From the NCBI GenBank assembly GCA_949128115.1, contig OX421963.1, positions 52,013,306 to 52,077,305 of the forward strand: a stretch of DNA of 64,000 bases. Direction: 5' to 3'. Positions 19,001-27,467 of the stretch are shown piece by piece (the stretch's first letter is position 1; each line of letters starts with the position of its first letter). A model generated the notes under the pieces. The model saw only the letters and a list, made by a program, of their open reading frames with translations. It made no database searches and had not been told where the DNA came from. Made by a program: the position numbers and the translations under genes. This DNA comes from Anaspis maculata. Its lineage: Eukaryota > Arthropoda > Insecta > Coleoptera > Scraptiidae.

Positions 19001-20405
19001 AATTATAATATAATTTTTCTACAGTATTTGTACTTATTGCATGCACACGCAATCGATGAAATTGCGGAAATGTATGATAATTTCGGTCGATTTCATTTGA
19101 ATTCATCGAGCGGGCACGCGGCATCGTCTCTCGACGACACGAAATTTTGACATAGAATGAAGGTTATTTCTTTACGGAAACAGCTTATCGCGCCTTATCG
19201 TCTTTCTAAAAACTTCTCTGCCGGTATTTTTAGTCTGCTTTAGCCAGGTTTTATTTCGATTTACAGGGTCTGATTGAATCAAATTACCAATTGGGCTAAT
19301 ACGGTTTTTTCTGAATTCTGAATCGTAATTGTGTGTAGGCTTTTTTTACAAGTCAATTTACTCCAATTTCTACTCGATCAATTTTTCATACAGGGTAGTA
19401 ACGGCCAGGAAAAAAATTTAAAATTCGAAAACTATGAAAAGCTCCAACTGCAAACTTCATTTAATCCTTTTGTTGTGTTGCTTCTTGCCGAATTTGGTTC
19501 CAGTCCATCAGATAGATTTTAAATAATTGAATGTCGAAAGTTTTGAACTAGCAAAATCTGAGTCTAGGGTAGAAAGATAGGCACCTAATTTTGAAACACC
19601 CTGAACTTGATGCAAACATTGACGCCGTTTTTTGTTTTAACAGGTAGCATTCAAACCTCTCTCTCTGGTAAATTTGGTCACGCCTTCGTCGCTTACGAAT
19701 CGAATCGAGGAGCTAAGCGTGAGCAGCGACTACGACCAGAAAGAGCAAATGTCACGGAACTTTGCCCGGATCTTGTCTCCGTATGTGGACCCAGTTTTGA
19801 CGTTCAGGTTCTCCCAGACCGGAAGCACGGACGCCGACAACGTCACGTGCCTGTGGATCGACCCGACGGGATTCATGGCCGACGTTACGGAAATATCGAT
19901 AGACGAGACCGCCATCGCGGGTCACTCGAAACCGGCGCTCAAACAACCCCACTTGCCGGGCATGTGGACCGTCAAGCTAGTTCATAAACAGTTGATTTCG
20001 GCCGAGGTCAAATTCCTCGTGACTCCACTGGAGTTCTTTTCCGGCCTGCCGGTGAGCAAGAAACAAAGTCACTTGCTGCACAGCGGTTCGGTCAGTGGTT
20101 CCCACAGGACTGCAGCTTTTAACAAGTACGTGGACAGCAATGGTTTCAATGGTGAATTCTTGAAACGTGCCAGTGAACTGAACTCGAGAAAACTCGGACG
20201 CGACCTGAAGAGCTGGATAGATTCGTTATTTCGAAAATTTTACGTTGTGGAAGATGCTTGTGGTGTGATTGTGGACACCGCAGTGGACGTTTGCGGAGTA
20301 CGTCTCAGTGCCTGCCACAGGACTAGTTGGAGTTCCTTTGCTCCTGATCCAAAAAGTGAAATAGGCACCGTAAATAGGACCACTGGTGCGTTTGACATTT
20401 GGTAA
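12535..20405 (+). CDS. oxt: Peptide O-xylosyltransferase, complete, 6 exons
   Basis: The enzyme transfers xylose from UDP-xylose to serine of proteoglycan core proteins, the first step of heparan and chondroitin sulfate synthesis, in the Golgi. Coding exons are 12535-13067, 13120-13262, 13313-13476, 15787-16260, 17434-18006 and 19644-20405. All have GT/AG borders and matching phases, giving 882 residues, close to the fly protein. It is a type II membrane protein: short cytoplasmic basic tail and one membrane helix (about 17-37). A cysteine-rich WSC domain follows (about 132-226), then the family 14 glycosyltransferase domain (about 244-600, with [30 protein letters not shown] and [10 protein letters not shown]) and the Xylo_C domain. 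The Asp of GGSDW and Glu of LPAE correspond to the active-site residues described for human XYLT1. No break is seen. Confidence 0.97.
13120..13262 (+). CDS. oxt: oxt exon 2: rest of WSC domain
   Basis: It reads NECFCGND, then CNMKCPGN and [13 protein letters not shown], which is the conserved C-terminal half of a WSC domain. Borders are TTGCAG and A|GTGAGT. Confidence 0.95.
13313..13476 (+). CDS. oxt: oxt exon 3: start of catalytic domain
   Basis: It carries [21 protein letters not shown] and YYYIHVDV, the beginning of the GT14 (Branch) fold. It ends in phase 0 before a 2.3 kb intron. Confidence 0.95.
13606..13737. mobile_element. Hairpin MITE in oxt intron 3
   Basis: About 45 bases starting ATAGCTGTATTACACTAC are repeated as a near-perfect reverse complement at the right end (GTGTAATACAGCTAT). 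The loop is about 40 bases. TA-rich flanks hide the exact duplication. Confidence 0.75.
13743..14430. other. oxt intron 3 sequence without recognised features
   Basis: AT-rich intronic DNA. No domain-containing open frame and no clear repeat are seen here. Confidence 0.35.
14436..14612. repeat. Short tandem repeat, about 70-75 bp period
   Basis: GCCAGGGGATACTCGCACAA occurs three times (the third copy slightly changed), starting near 14443, 14518 and 14588. Between copies the phrase CTAATCCCGCATCGTGCA recurs. It lies in oxt intron 3. Confidence 0.65.
14686..14812. repeat. Inverted repeat in oxt intron 3
   Basis: ACCGTACGACGTTACGCAAC pairs imperfectly with GTTGCGTTACGTCGTACGTT about 90 bases downstream. 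It could be a small MITE. CG dinucleotides are unusually frequent here. Confidence 0.55.
15250..15640. repeat. Degenerate tandem repeat, about 104-118 bp period
   Basis: GCCATATTGAACTTTTTC or a near variant occurs near 15255, 15359, 15477 and 15594, followed each time by ACCGATTTTGATGAAA-like sequence and ending ACGATT...GCCAT. Four units fill the end of oxt intron 3. Open frames on both strands here are by-products of the repeat. Confidence 0.75.
15787..16260 (+). CDS. oxt: oxt exon 4: core of catalytic domain
   Basis: It reads from [10 protein letters not shown] to VVSGLKQ, phase 0 at both ends. It holds [33 protein letters not shown] and DGGSDW. The exon is clearly more GC-rich than the introns around it. 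Confidence 0.97.
16261..16785. other. oxt intron 4, left part
   Basis: AT-rich intron sequence with no recognised element apart from the MITE that follows. Confidence 0.35.
16786..16995. mobile_element. MITE of the TATATGCCGTTCAC family
   Basis: The left arm starts TATATGCCGTTCACG and the right arm ends GTGACCGGGATATA. The arms pair over about 80 bases (AATGACT...AAAAATAAAGTGA against TCACTTTATTTTTGCTC). Relatives are at 1385-3275 (split) and 63193-63333. It sits in oxt intron 4. Confidence 0.75.
16996..17433. other. oxt intron 4, right part
   Basis: No gene or repeat recognised. A short minus-strand open frame at 17100-17360 has no known motif. Confidence 0.35.
17434..18006 (+). CDS. oxt: oxt exon 5: end of catalytic domain
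   Basis: It contains [30 protein letters not shown] and [11 protein letters not shown], all hallmark xylosyltransferase motifs. Phase 0 at both ends. Confidence 0.97.
18007..18357. other. oxt intron 5, left part
   Basis: AT-rich intronic sequence without recognised features. Confidence 0.35.
18368..18707 (+). mobile_element. tRNA-derived SINE in oxt intron 5
   Basis: The 5' part resembles a tRNA, with an A-box-like TGGTTAGTTAGCGCG and a B box GGTTCGATCTCC. An unrelated body and an A-rich tail follow. The element is flanked by the 10 bp direct repeat AAGTATAGCG (18358-18367 and 18708-18717), the mark of LINE-driven retroposition. It is in sense orientation to oxt. Confidence 0.88.
18718..19643. 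other. oxt intron 5, right part
   Basis: Very AT-rich around 18930-19020. A 60-codon frame at 18725-18907 and a 63-codon frame at 19331-19522 have no recognisable domain. Confidence 0.35.
19644..20405 (+). CDS. oxt: oxt exon 6: Xylo_C domain and stop
   Basis: It encodes 253 residues and a TAA stop. [21 protein letters not shown] and [10 protein letters not shown] match the C-terminal xylosyltransferase domain. The exon ends with a cysteine-containing tail ([14 protein letters not shown]). Confidence 0.96.
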   Translation, partial: VAFKPLSLVNLVTPSSLTNRIEELSVSSDYDQKEQMSRNFARILSPYVDPVLTFRFSQTGSTDADNVTCLWIDPTGFMADVTEISIDETAIAGHSKPALKQPHLPGMWTVKLVHKQLISAEVKFLVTPLEFFSGLPVSKKQSHLLHSGSVSGSHRTAAFNKYVDSNGFNGEFLKRASELNSRKLGRDLKSWIDSLFRKFYVVEDACGVIVDTAVDVCGVRLSACHRTSWSSFAPDPKSEIGTVNRTTGAFDIW

Positions 20406-20716
20406 TTTTCAGTCATCGAATGTGATAATAGTGATAATACCAATGGTGCTAAAATGCCATTCAGGTGGTTGTCGCAACTCACAAAAGTGGTAACCTATTC
20501 TAAATGGAAATTCAATTTGTGGGTTGTGTAGTACAATCGAACGAGTGGTCCTAAGTGGCGATTTCTAATTAGATAGATCTGGAATCAAGTCGAAAATAAG
20601 CAATAAGGTATCGCTGTGCTATTGAAGCTCACTGCTATCTCTGCGCCATCCAGACTAATAGAATCGCCGGGATTTGCTTCAGATGAATCTTAGTTATTTC
20701 AAAGACTGTAGCTCGG
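20406..20716. other. Region downstream of oxt
   Basis: Presumed 3' untranslated sequence and intergenic DNA. I do not see a clear AATAAA signal close to the stop codon. Confidence 0.35.
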
Positions 20717-20838
20717 AGTTCCACCAAGCCCCTTGAATTTATCACCGTGATAAATTTTGACTCGCACTGCTATTGGCCGAATTCGAAATTCTACTCAATA
20801 GAAGCGCTAGCTGAAATTCAAGAGAGCTTGGTGGAACT
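20717..20838. repeat. Short inverted-repeat element
   Basis: AGTTCCACCAAGC at the left end pairs with GCTTGGTGGAACT at the right end, continuing with TTGAATTT against AAATTCAA. Hairpin-forming unit of about 120 bases. Confidence 0.6.
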
Positions 20839-21219
20839 GAAAGTGTAGCACTATCGATTTTCCTCTCGCAATACGTTTTTGTAACTGATATTTTCCTGAC
20901 TCAAAAAGTAGTGTAAATGGTAGGTGAAGTGAAATCCAGGTGAACTGAAACTTCAATGGTTTCTGACGGGAGATCGTGTAGAAATAATCTTCTTTTTTAC
21001 GTAATTTTACATACTGAACAATGGCAAACAATGGCTGCATTCATAAGAACGGATCGTTCCTGGATCTGCTCCGCGGGCGCTGCGTTCTTATGAATCTAAC
21101 TATTGACATTTTACCAGATCAAAATTGAGCCAGATGGTCTCTTCAGTACGAAGGCGCAGAGCGGACATCAGAGTTTTTTTTATGATTTCGAAAAAAAAAA
21201 ACACGAAATTATGGGAATA

Positions 21220-21740
21220 AAGTCAGAATTCTGAGTTTAAAGTCGGAATTCTGAGTTTGAAAGTCAGAATTCTGAGTTTAAAGTCGGAATTCTGAGTTTG
21301 AAAGTCAGAATTCTGAGTTTTAAGTCGGAATTCCGAGTTTAAAGTCAGAATTCTGAGTTTAAAGTCGGAATTCTGAGTTTAAAGTCGGAATTCTGAGATT
21401 AAAGTCGGAATTCTGAGTTTGAAAGTCAGAATTCTGAGTTTAAAGTCGGAATTCTGAGTTTGAAAGTCAGAATTCTGAGTTTAAAGTCGGAATTCTGAGT
21501 TTGAAAGTCAGAATTCTGAGTTTAAAGTCGGAATTCTGAGTTTAAAGTCGGAATTCTGAGTTTAAAGTCGGAATTCTGAGTTTAAAGTCGGAATTCTGAG
21601 TTTAAAGTCGGAATTCTGAGTTTAAAGTCGGAATTCTGAGTTTGAAGTCGGAATTCTGAGTTTGAAAGTCGGAATTCTGAGTTTCAAACTCGGAATTCTG
21701 CGCGCGCACAATTCCGAGTTTCAAAGTCAGAATTCTGCGC
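21220..21740 (+). repeat. Tandem array, unit AAAGTCGGAATTCTGAGTTT
   Basis: About 25 copies of a 20 or 21 bp unit centred on GAATTC. The unit alternates between AAAGTCGG and GAAAGTCAG starts. It forms the left arm of the foldback element. Open frames across it translate the repeat and are not genes. Confidence 0.9.
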
Positions 21741-21984
21741 GCGCATCGGCAGGAATCGAGCCGGTTTATTACATGGCCTCTCCTTAGCGCAATACGAACA
21801 CTTGGTACAATCGAACCACTCGATGGCGTCGGCGGCGACATGGCTCCACCCGAATGAAGTTCCTTTGTGCTTTGAACTCGGCTTCGAACGATGAGCCTCG
21901 ATAAGAGCATTCGGCGCATTGTACAAAAGCAACAATAACAATAGCATATTACATAGGGTTGTAAATAATGCTATAGGTATGCTA

Positions 21985-22275
21985 TTACAGCTGTGTCACG
22001 TTATAACGCAAAGGTGGAGGGGGGAGGGGACGGCGCGAAATTATCATTGTAGGATGTAGGTATCCATGTGTTTGTCTGTAATGTTCGTATAAGTCGAAAC
22101 GCTTATGGCTCTTGTAGTTGCAGTAGATGCAAGAGAACTGTTCCGGTTCGACAATGGCATTGTACAGTTCGGCTGCATGAACATTTTTGTAATTCCTTTG
22201 GACGTGTTGGTTGAATTGGAAGAAGAATTCAGTCAGTCCGATGCGAACATTGCGAACAGTTGGACGTGTCCACAA
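21985..22275 (-). pseudogene. C2H2 zinc-finger fragment in foldback core
   Basis: The frame contains FSCIYCNYKSHKRFDLYEHY followed by RQTHG, a good C2H2 finger (C-x2-C-x12-H-x4-H). Upstream residues match the linker region of finger arrays, but only one full finger is in frame. It is probably a captured piece of a host zinc-finger gene. Confidence 0.6.
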
Positions 22276-22475
22276 TTCGGGTTGTTAGTAGGTACCTACC
22301 TAATCACGTTGGTCGGAATTTGTCAGTGGCACCAAATCGTGCCCCAGCTATGTGCTTGACAGTCACGATACTGCCAGCCCAACGAAAACATTACTGCGCT
22401 GCGCTTCGGGATTTAAAGAGGCGCCGCAGCTATAATAGGTAGCATATAGCATTTTTCACAACCCTATGTAATAAT

Positions 22476-22802
22476 ATGCTATTGCTGCTATTGTACCTAC
22501 AATGCGCCGAGTGTTCTTATCGAGGCTTATCGTTCAAAGCACAAAGGAACTTCATTCAGGTGGAGCCATGTCGCCGCCGACGCCATCGACTGGTTCGATT
22601 GTACCAAATGTTCGTATTGCGCGAAGAAGAGGTGTATGAAGAAGCACATGATGACGCACGCTACGGACAGAGAATTAACCAGTTCGGCTGTGTGGAATGT
22701 CCGTATCGTGTTAAGGAAAAAAAGGGTTTAGACTCGGGTTTAGAAAAGGCACAAGTTGTTACATCTCTCGAAGATTTTATTAAATACCTAGCGAGTAAGT
22801 AG
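22476..22802 (+). pseudogene. Degenerate zinc-finger array in foldback core
   Basis: Successive finger-like pieces CAECSY, CTKCSYCAKKRCMKKHMMTH and CVECPYR are spread over two reading frames, so the array is frameshifted. The first part is repeated in inverted orientation at about 21790-21950. Not expected to make a working protein. Confidence 0.55.
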
Positions 22803-22867
22803 GTATCGTTAGGGTCGTCAACTTGTCAATCACTATTTAATCAACCGGATCGATTCCTGCCGATGCG

Positions 22868-23335
22868 CGCGCAGAATTCTGACTTTGAAACTCGGAATTG
22901 TGCGCGCGCAGAATTCCGAGTTTGAAACTCAGAATTCCGACTTTCAAACTCAGAATTCCGACTTTAAACTCAGAATTCCGACTTTAAACTCAGAATTCCG
23001 ACTTTAAACTCGGAATTCTGACTTTAAACTCGGAATTCCGACTTTAAACTCAGAATTCTGACTTTCAAACTCAGAATTCCGACTTTAAACTCAGAATTCT
23101 GACTTTCAAACTCAGAATTCCGACTTTAATCTCAGAATTCCGACTTTAAACTCAGAATTCTGACTTTAAACTCGGAATTCCGACTTTAAACTCAGAATTC
23201 TGACTTTCAAACTCAGAATTCCGACTTTAAACTCAGAATTCTGACTTTCAAACTCAGAATTCCGACTTTAATCTCAGAATTCTGACTTTCAAACTCAGAA
23301 TTCCGACTTTAAACTCAGAATTCTGACTTTATCCC
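22868..23335 (-). repeat. Tandem array, inverted partner
   Basis: About 22 copies of the same unit in reverse orientation (AAACTCAGAATTCCGACTTT). It can pair with the left array over roughly 450 bases. The copy order differs between the arms, so the arrays have rearranged since they formed. Confidence 0.9.
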
Positions 23336-23438
23336 CATAATTTCGTGTGTTTTTTCGAAATCATAAAAAAAAACTCTGATGTCCGCTCTGCGCCTTCGTA
23401 CTTCAGGATGAGAATTGTTGAACGAAACTTTTTAAATA

Positions 23439-24978
23439 CACTGCGCGTCAATTGAAATGGATATTCTGAAATTTTTCCAGGAAATAAATTTTGTGTGTTT
23501 CAAAAAAAATTATCAACAGCACATGAAATAAAACATGGTTTTCAACAAAATCAAGTGAAAAAAAATTAAATAGACCCATACACAGTAAAAATAAACTACA
23601 CTGAAAACTAACTTGAATTGACTCAAAAATGAACAGTGAAATAATTCTCGTGGGACACGAAACTCTTGGCTCAGTATTTGGTGGGCCCACCCCTGGCCCT
23701 TCTGACGGCTTCTACCCTCCTTGGCATGCTCGAAATTAAGCTCGCTATGAATTCCTGTTCCATAGTCATCCACTCTTTCTGTAGAGCGTTCTCTAACTGT
23801 TCTAGAGTTTCAAGTTGTTGTTCCCTAGCATGAATTTGTCGTTGTAGCCTGTCCCTCACATGTTCTATTGGATTACAATCCGGAGAACGAGCTGGCCATG
23901 GTAGACGATGGATATGGTGGTCTGTCAGAGCTTCTGTAACGATAGCTGCACGGTGCGGTCTGGCGTTGTCGTCCATAGACACGAAATTTTCACCGATTTC
24001 ACCCCTGAATGGAACCACAATTGGTGAAATAATGTCGTCCCTGGATCTTTGGGCATTCATGTTGTGATTAATTAGCACCACGAGCTCCGTGCGGGACTCC
24101 ATAGTGATACCACCCCAAACGGTTAAAGAGCCTCCACCAAAGGCCACTGTTTCTGCCATACATCGCTCAATGTATCGCTGCCCTTGTTCTCTCCATGTCT
24201 GAATACGTCCATCAGAATGAAATAAGCAGAATCTTGACTCGTCTGAGAACATGACGTTGCCCCAATCTTCAACCGTCCAATCTGAGTGTTCTTCACTCCA
24301 CGCTCTTCGAGCAACACGGTGCTGCCTCTTCAGCTGGGGAGCTCGAGTACGTCTTCGGGCTTTCAATCCACGTTCATGGAGTCTTCTTCGAATTTTGGAG
24401 CATGATACACGGACCCCCGTGGTGTTTTTCAATTTTGCAGCGCTTAAAGTGCGGTTCTGTTTTGCGGTCGTCACCACCAAACGATCTTGTCTTGCTGTTG
24501 TAGCTCTTCGCTTTCCACCCCCATGAGTCTTGTTTGCATAGCCGCTTTCACGAAACCTCTTGAAAGCCCTGCTGACAACACTTTGGGACACATTGAGAAG
24601 TAGGGCTACTTCATTTTGACTTTTTCCGCTTTGATAGAGTCGAACCATATGTTGTTATTCATTTGCTGAGATACGTTGGTACGGCATTTCAGAATGATTT
24701 TACTAATGCTTCAGCATATAAAAATAACAAAAGAAACAGAATTGACGTGAAAAAACCGAAAAGAAAAGCGAAAGCAAAAAGATACCGAGATCATTCTAAT
24801 CATGAAAAAGACTGATAAAGCCATTTTTTTAAATTTGAATGTAAAGATATGGGTAAATGTGTCCAGATTTGATGGCAACAAGGAACTGGATGCTCCATAA
24901 AAAAATAGAGCTCCAAAACCGTTCCTTAATTTTCTTCTGCAAAAATTTCATAATATTCATTTCAATTGACGCGCAGTG
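23439..24978 (-). mobile_element. Tc1-like transposon, nearly intact
   Basis: The 1540 bp element has inverted ends CACTGCGCGTCAATTGAAAT and is flanked by TA (23437-23438 and 24979-24980), as Tc1/mariner elements require. It holds one transposase gene on the minus strand. It landed 36 bases from the end of the zinc-finger foldback element. Confidence 0.93.
23671..24648 (-). CDS. Tc1-family transposase
   Basis: The 325-residue frame has an N-terminal helix-turn-helix region (SQSVVSRAFKRFRESG), an AT-hook/basic linker (GGGKRRATT) and the DDE catalytic domain with motifs MFSDESRF, MDDNARPH and SPDCNPIEH. These give the Asp, Asp and Glu of a DD34E enzyme. It cuts and pastes the element at TA sites. 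Reading upstream in frame, the usual start would be an ATG at 24687 (MPYQRISANE) followed at once by a TAA, so one nonsense change removes the first 13 codons. Translation from the internal Met would keep the catalytic domain but clip the start of the DNA-binding domain. Confidence 0.92.
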   Translation of the reverse strand: MVRLYQSGKSQNEVALLLNVSQSVVSRAFKRFRESGYANKTHGGGKRRATTARQDRLVVTTAKQNRTLSAAKLKNTTGVRVSCSKIRRRLHERGLKARRRTRAPQLKRQHRVARRAWSEEHSDWTVEDWGNVMFSDESRFCLFHSDGRIQTWREQGQRYIERCMAETVAFGGGSLTVWGGITMESRTELVVLINHNMNAQRSRDDIISPIVVPFRGEIGENFVSMDDNARPHRAAIVTEALTDHHIHRLPWPARSPDCNPIEHVRDRLQRQIHAREQQLETLEQLENALQKEWMTMEQEFIASLISSMPRRVEAVRRARGGPTKY

Positions 24979-25056
24979 TAGTATCTACGTACAGGACGCA
25001 TAAAAGTAATTAGACCTTTCGCGCGTAATAGCCGATTTCATAATCAGGGCTATTAT

Positions 25057-25185
25057 AGGTCTGTTTTTTTGTCCTGCTTCAACTTACTCCGGAGCAGACG
25101 TTGCCTAGCAACGACCAATCATACAGCTCCATTTTCTGCTCTAAGCGCTCCAGAGTAAGTTAGAGCAGGACAAAGAAACAGACCT
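25057..25185. mobile_element. Small MITE
   Basis: The ends AGGTCTGTTTTTTTGTCCTG and CAGGACAAAGAAACAGACCT are inverted repeats of about 40 bases, flanked by TAT (25054-25056 and 25186-25188). Total 129 bp. Confidence 0.75.
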
Positions 25186-25188
25186 TAT

Positions 25189-27118
25189 GTATCTTCGTAA
25201 CGACTCGTTAACGCAGATAGACAGAGATGCAGCTAATTCATAGATACAGACAAATATAGCATGCACAAAACAAGCTCGTTATGAGATACAGAATAGGCAT
25301 GAATATGATGAAAATCAGACTGCCGTCAGTGACGATCACCTTGGTAACAAGAACAAAGTGTTCATAACTTACTCGATGAACCTATCAAATCGCCATATTA
25401 TGCTAGTTACGGTGGTCCCAATTTATGCTTTTAGCTTGAAATTGAGCCGTCAGATATTCCGCTTCAGAGCTGATGATACCACACCCAAAGTTGTGGCTGG
25501 TGAAATCACGAAGTGAAAGGATGGTTACAGTTACGTTCACTCCATTTTTTCCTAGACCTCTGTTGGTAATGAAACACATCACATTTACTTCTACAGACGA
25601 AATGTCTCCTCATCCGTCCTCATCCTCATGGACTTCTTATTAAGTCCATGAGGATGAGGATGAATGATTGAATACGTCCCGATTCCAAGGTAATATTATT
25701 GCGTCGCACTATTTCTTCCAGCAAACGCCACACAATAGCATTGAGTGGTGCGTGGTCCCTTCCCCCTTTCCCCCTTCCTCTAGTTGCTGCCTTTCCCCCG
25801 TGGTTTATTACTATTACTATCACAGTTAATACAGGAGAACAAGAAACCGAATGGATGGTCCGCATTTTTTATTCTGAATTCTTATTTTAGACACTATTCA
25901 TTCTGAGTGATTTATGATTTTGTTCGACAGAATTTGAGAGATGGAGTAAACGTAACCAGACCCGAATTTTTCTCATAACGGAGTAACAATATTTCAAAAT
26001 TGATTGAGCTCGGTAGCTCAATAGGCACCTCTGGCTGCATTCATCAGGGAGTCAAATGCTGCGAAATTATCAATGACGGCGCCGATACGGGTGAACCTGC
26101 GGCCCAAGGACCACAGGTAAATGAGAACGGCTATACTCTGGCCACTGGGTAGTTGGACGAAAAATCTGACAAATGCATTTCAAAATACATACTCAAATTT
26201 TGAACACTGTTGCACCACCGGAGAAATTTTTGCAGGTATTTTACCATTTACAAGATGCCAATGGTGAGCATCGAAAAAATTTCATCCTGTATACCTACAT
26301 CTGTCCCAGAATCGATGTCGAAAAAAGCAACAGTAGATACCCCAGTCGTGACTGCCCATCAAGTTGGTTTCAAAAAGAGCGTCTCAAAAGTGCATAGCAG
26401 GCACCTGCTGCTGCATAAAGCAGAAGTTCCCAACCTTTTTTGTGTCATGTTCCCATTGCTGTAATTCAAATCACTTTTGATGAAAAATATTTCACAGAGA
26501 GAATTTCACACATTCACACTGTCTATAAATGAATAACAAAATAATAGGTACCTATCTAATATATAAATCAGGTTCTTCACGCTCCCTTCTGATAGCATAT
26601 TGCGTTTTTTCACAGACAAGCACCCCGCCGGTTTAGAAGCAAGAGCTTATTATAACGTTCACGAGCAATATCGATCATTCCATCACGCAGGCTCCACTTT
26701 CCCACTACCGACTTATGTTACCGACTACAGAGTTTGATTTTTTAAATTATTTTTCAAGAGTACTGATCCATAAACAGGTTGGGATATTTGGTTGTAACTT
26801 GCCAAAGACTTGTTTTGAATGATTATCTACTCATAGGTCAGTCTTCACTAAAATCCAACCATTGCATTGGTTTGAAAGTTGGGAGGAAGGGCTGAGTGGT
26901 CATGAAAAAGTCAGAATTTGAAAACTGGAACTCCATAGGGGACCATGAAATCAATTAAGGGTTCCCTTACTTGACCTAAAAATGTGCAAAAGGGAAATCA
27001 CCAATTATTTTGTGACCGTTGAACATAAAAAAATCGGGTAAATGTAAGGTGGCTAAATGTAGCTAAAAATCAGTAGTATAGAACTGGTACTGTACCGTCA
27101 ACATTCAGCCTCTTTTCA
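25189..27118. other. Intergenic stretch with few recognised features
   Basis: A fragment at about 26250-26300 repeats sequence from 901-950. A strong hairpin lies at about 25612-25662. The rest shows no gene. Open frames in it are short and unremarkable. Confidence 0.4.
25612..25662. repeat. Near-perfect hairpin built on a CATCCT repeat
   Basis: TCATCCTCATGGACTT is followed after a short loop (CTTATT) by AAGTCCATGAGGATGA, and both stems continue with further GATGAG/CTCATC units. Stem of at least 20 bp. Confidence 0.65.
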
Positions 27119-27467
27119 CTGTAGTGCGGGAGCTAAGGATCAAAATATGTTCCTACCTTGCAAATTGTGAAAGAAGCACCAAATTTGGTACACTTACTCT
27201 TCAAAGTACTCCGAACAAGACTGGGGATGGTGCCCAACCGAATTTTCCCCAGGAGGGCTGTACCAGAGCCTCCCTGTTGTCCCTGGAGCCCTAAGGTCTA
27301 TCTTCGAAACGGAAAGTGATATCGATATACTTCAAACTTTCAAACTTCCTTTTGACTGAAGTTACTCGCAGGTGATGAACACAGATTGTGTGAACTGATC
27401 CAAGCCTCCCGTGCACCAATTGCCTATCTTTCAGGGGTAAAATTTAGAAATCTGTCAGTGGGGGCTA

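Larger units (their letters stand above)
21146..23401. mobile_element. Foldback element with tandem-repeat arms and captured zinc-finger sequence
   Basis: The 2256 bp element begins GTACGAAGGCGCAGAGC and ends with the reverse complement, flanked by the 4 bp duplication TTCA (21142-21145 and 23402-23405). About 70 terminal bases form a unique inverted repeat. Inside lie two arrays of a 20-21 bp unit, in opposite orientation, around a core of about 1.1 kb. The core carries degenerate C2H2 zinc-finger coding fragments, themselves partly in inverted duplicate. The layout recalls Drosophila Foldback elements, but the duplication length differs and no transposase is present. Confidence 0.85.

Noticed and set aside
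21220..23335. Regularly spaced repeats resembling a CRISPR array
   Set aside because: The units are contiguous with no spacers, the two arrays are inverted partners, and the genome is eukaryotic.
26040..26110. GTGAACCTGCGG phrase suggesting ribosomal DNA
   Set aside because: Only about 12 bases resemble rRNA-like sequence and the surroundings do not match any rRNA.
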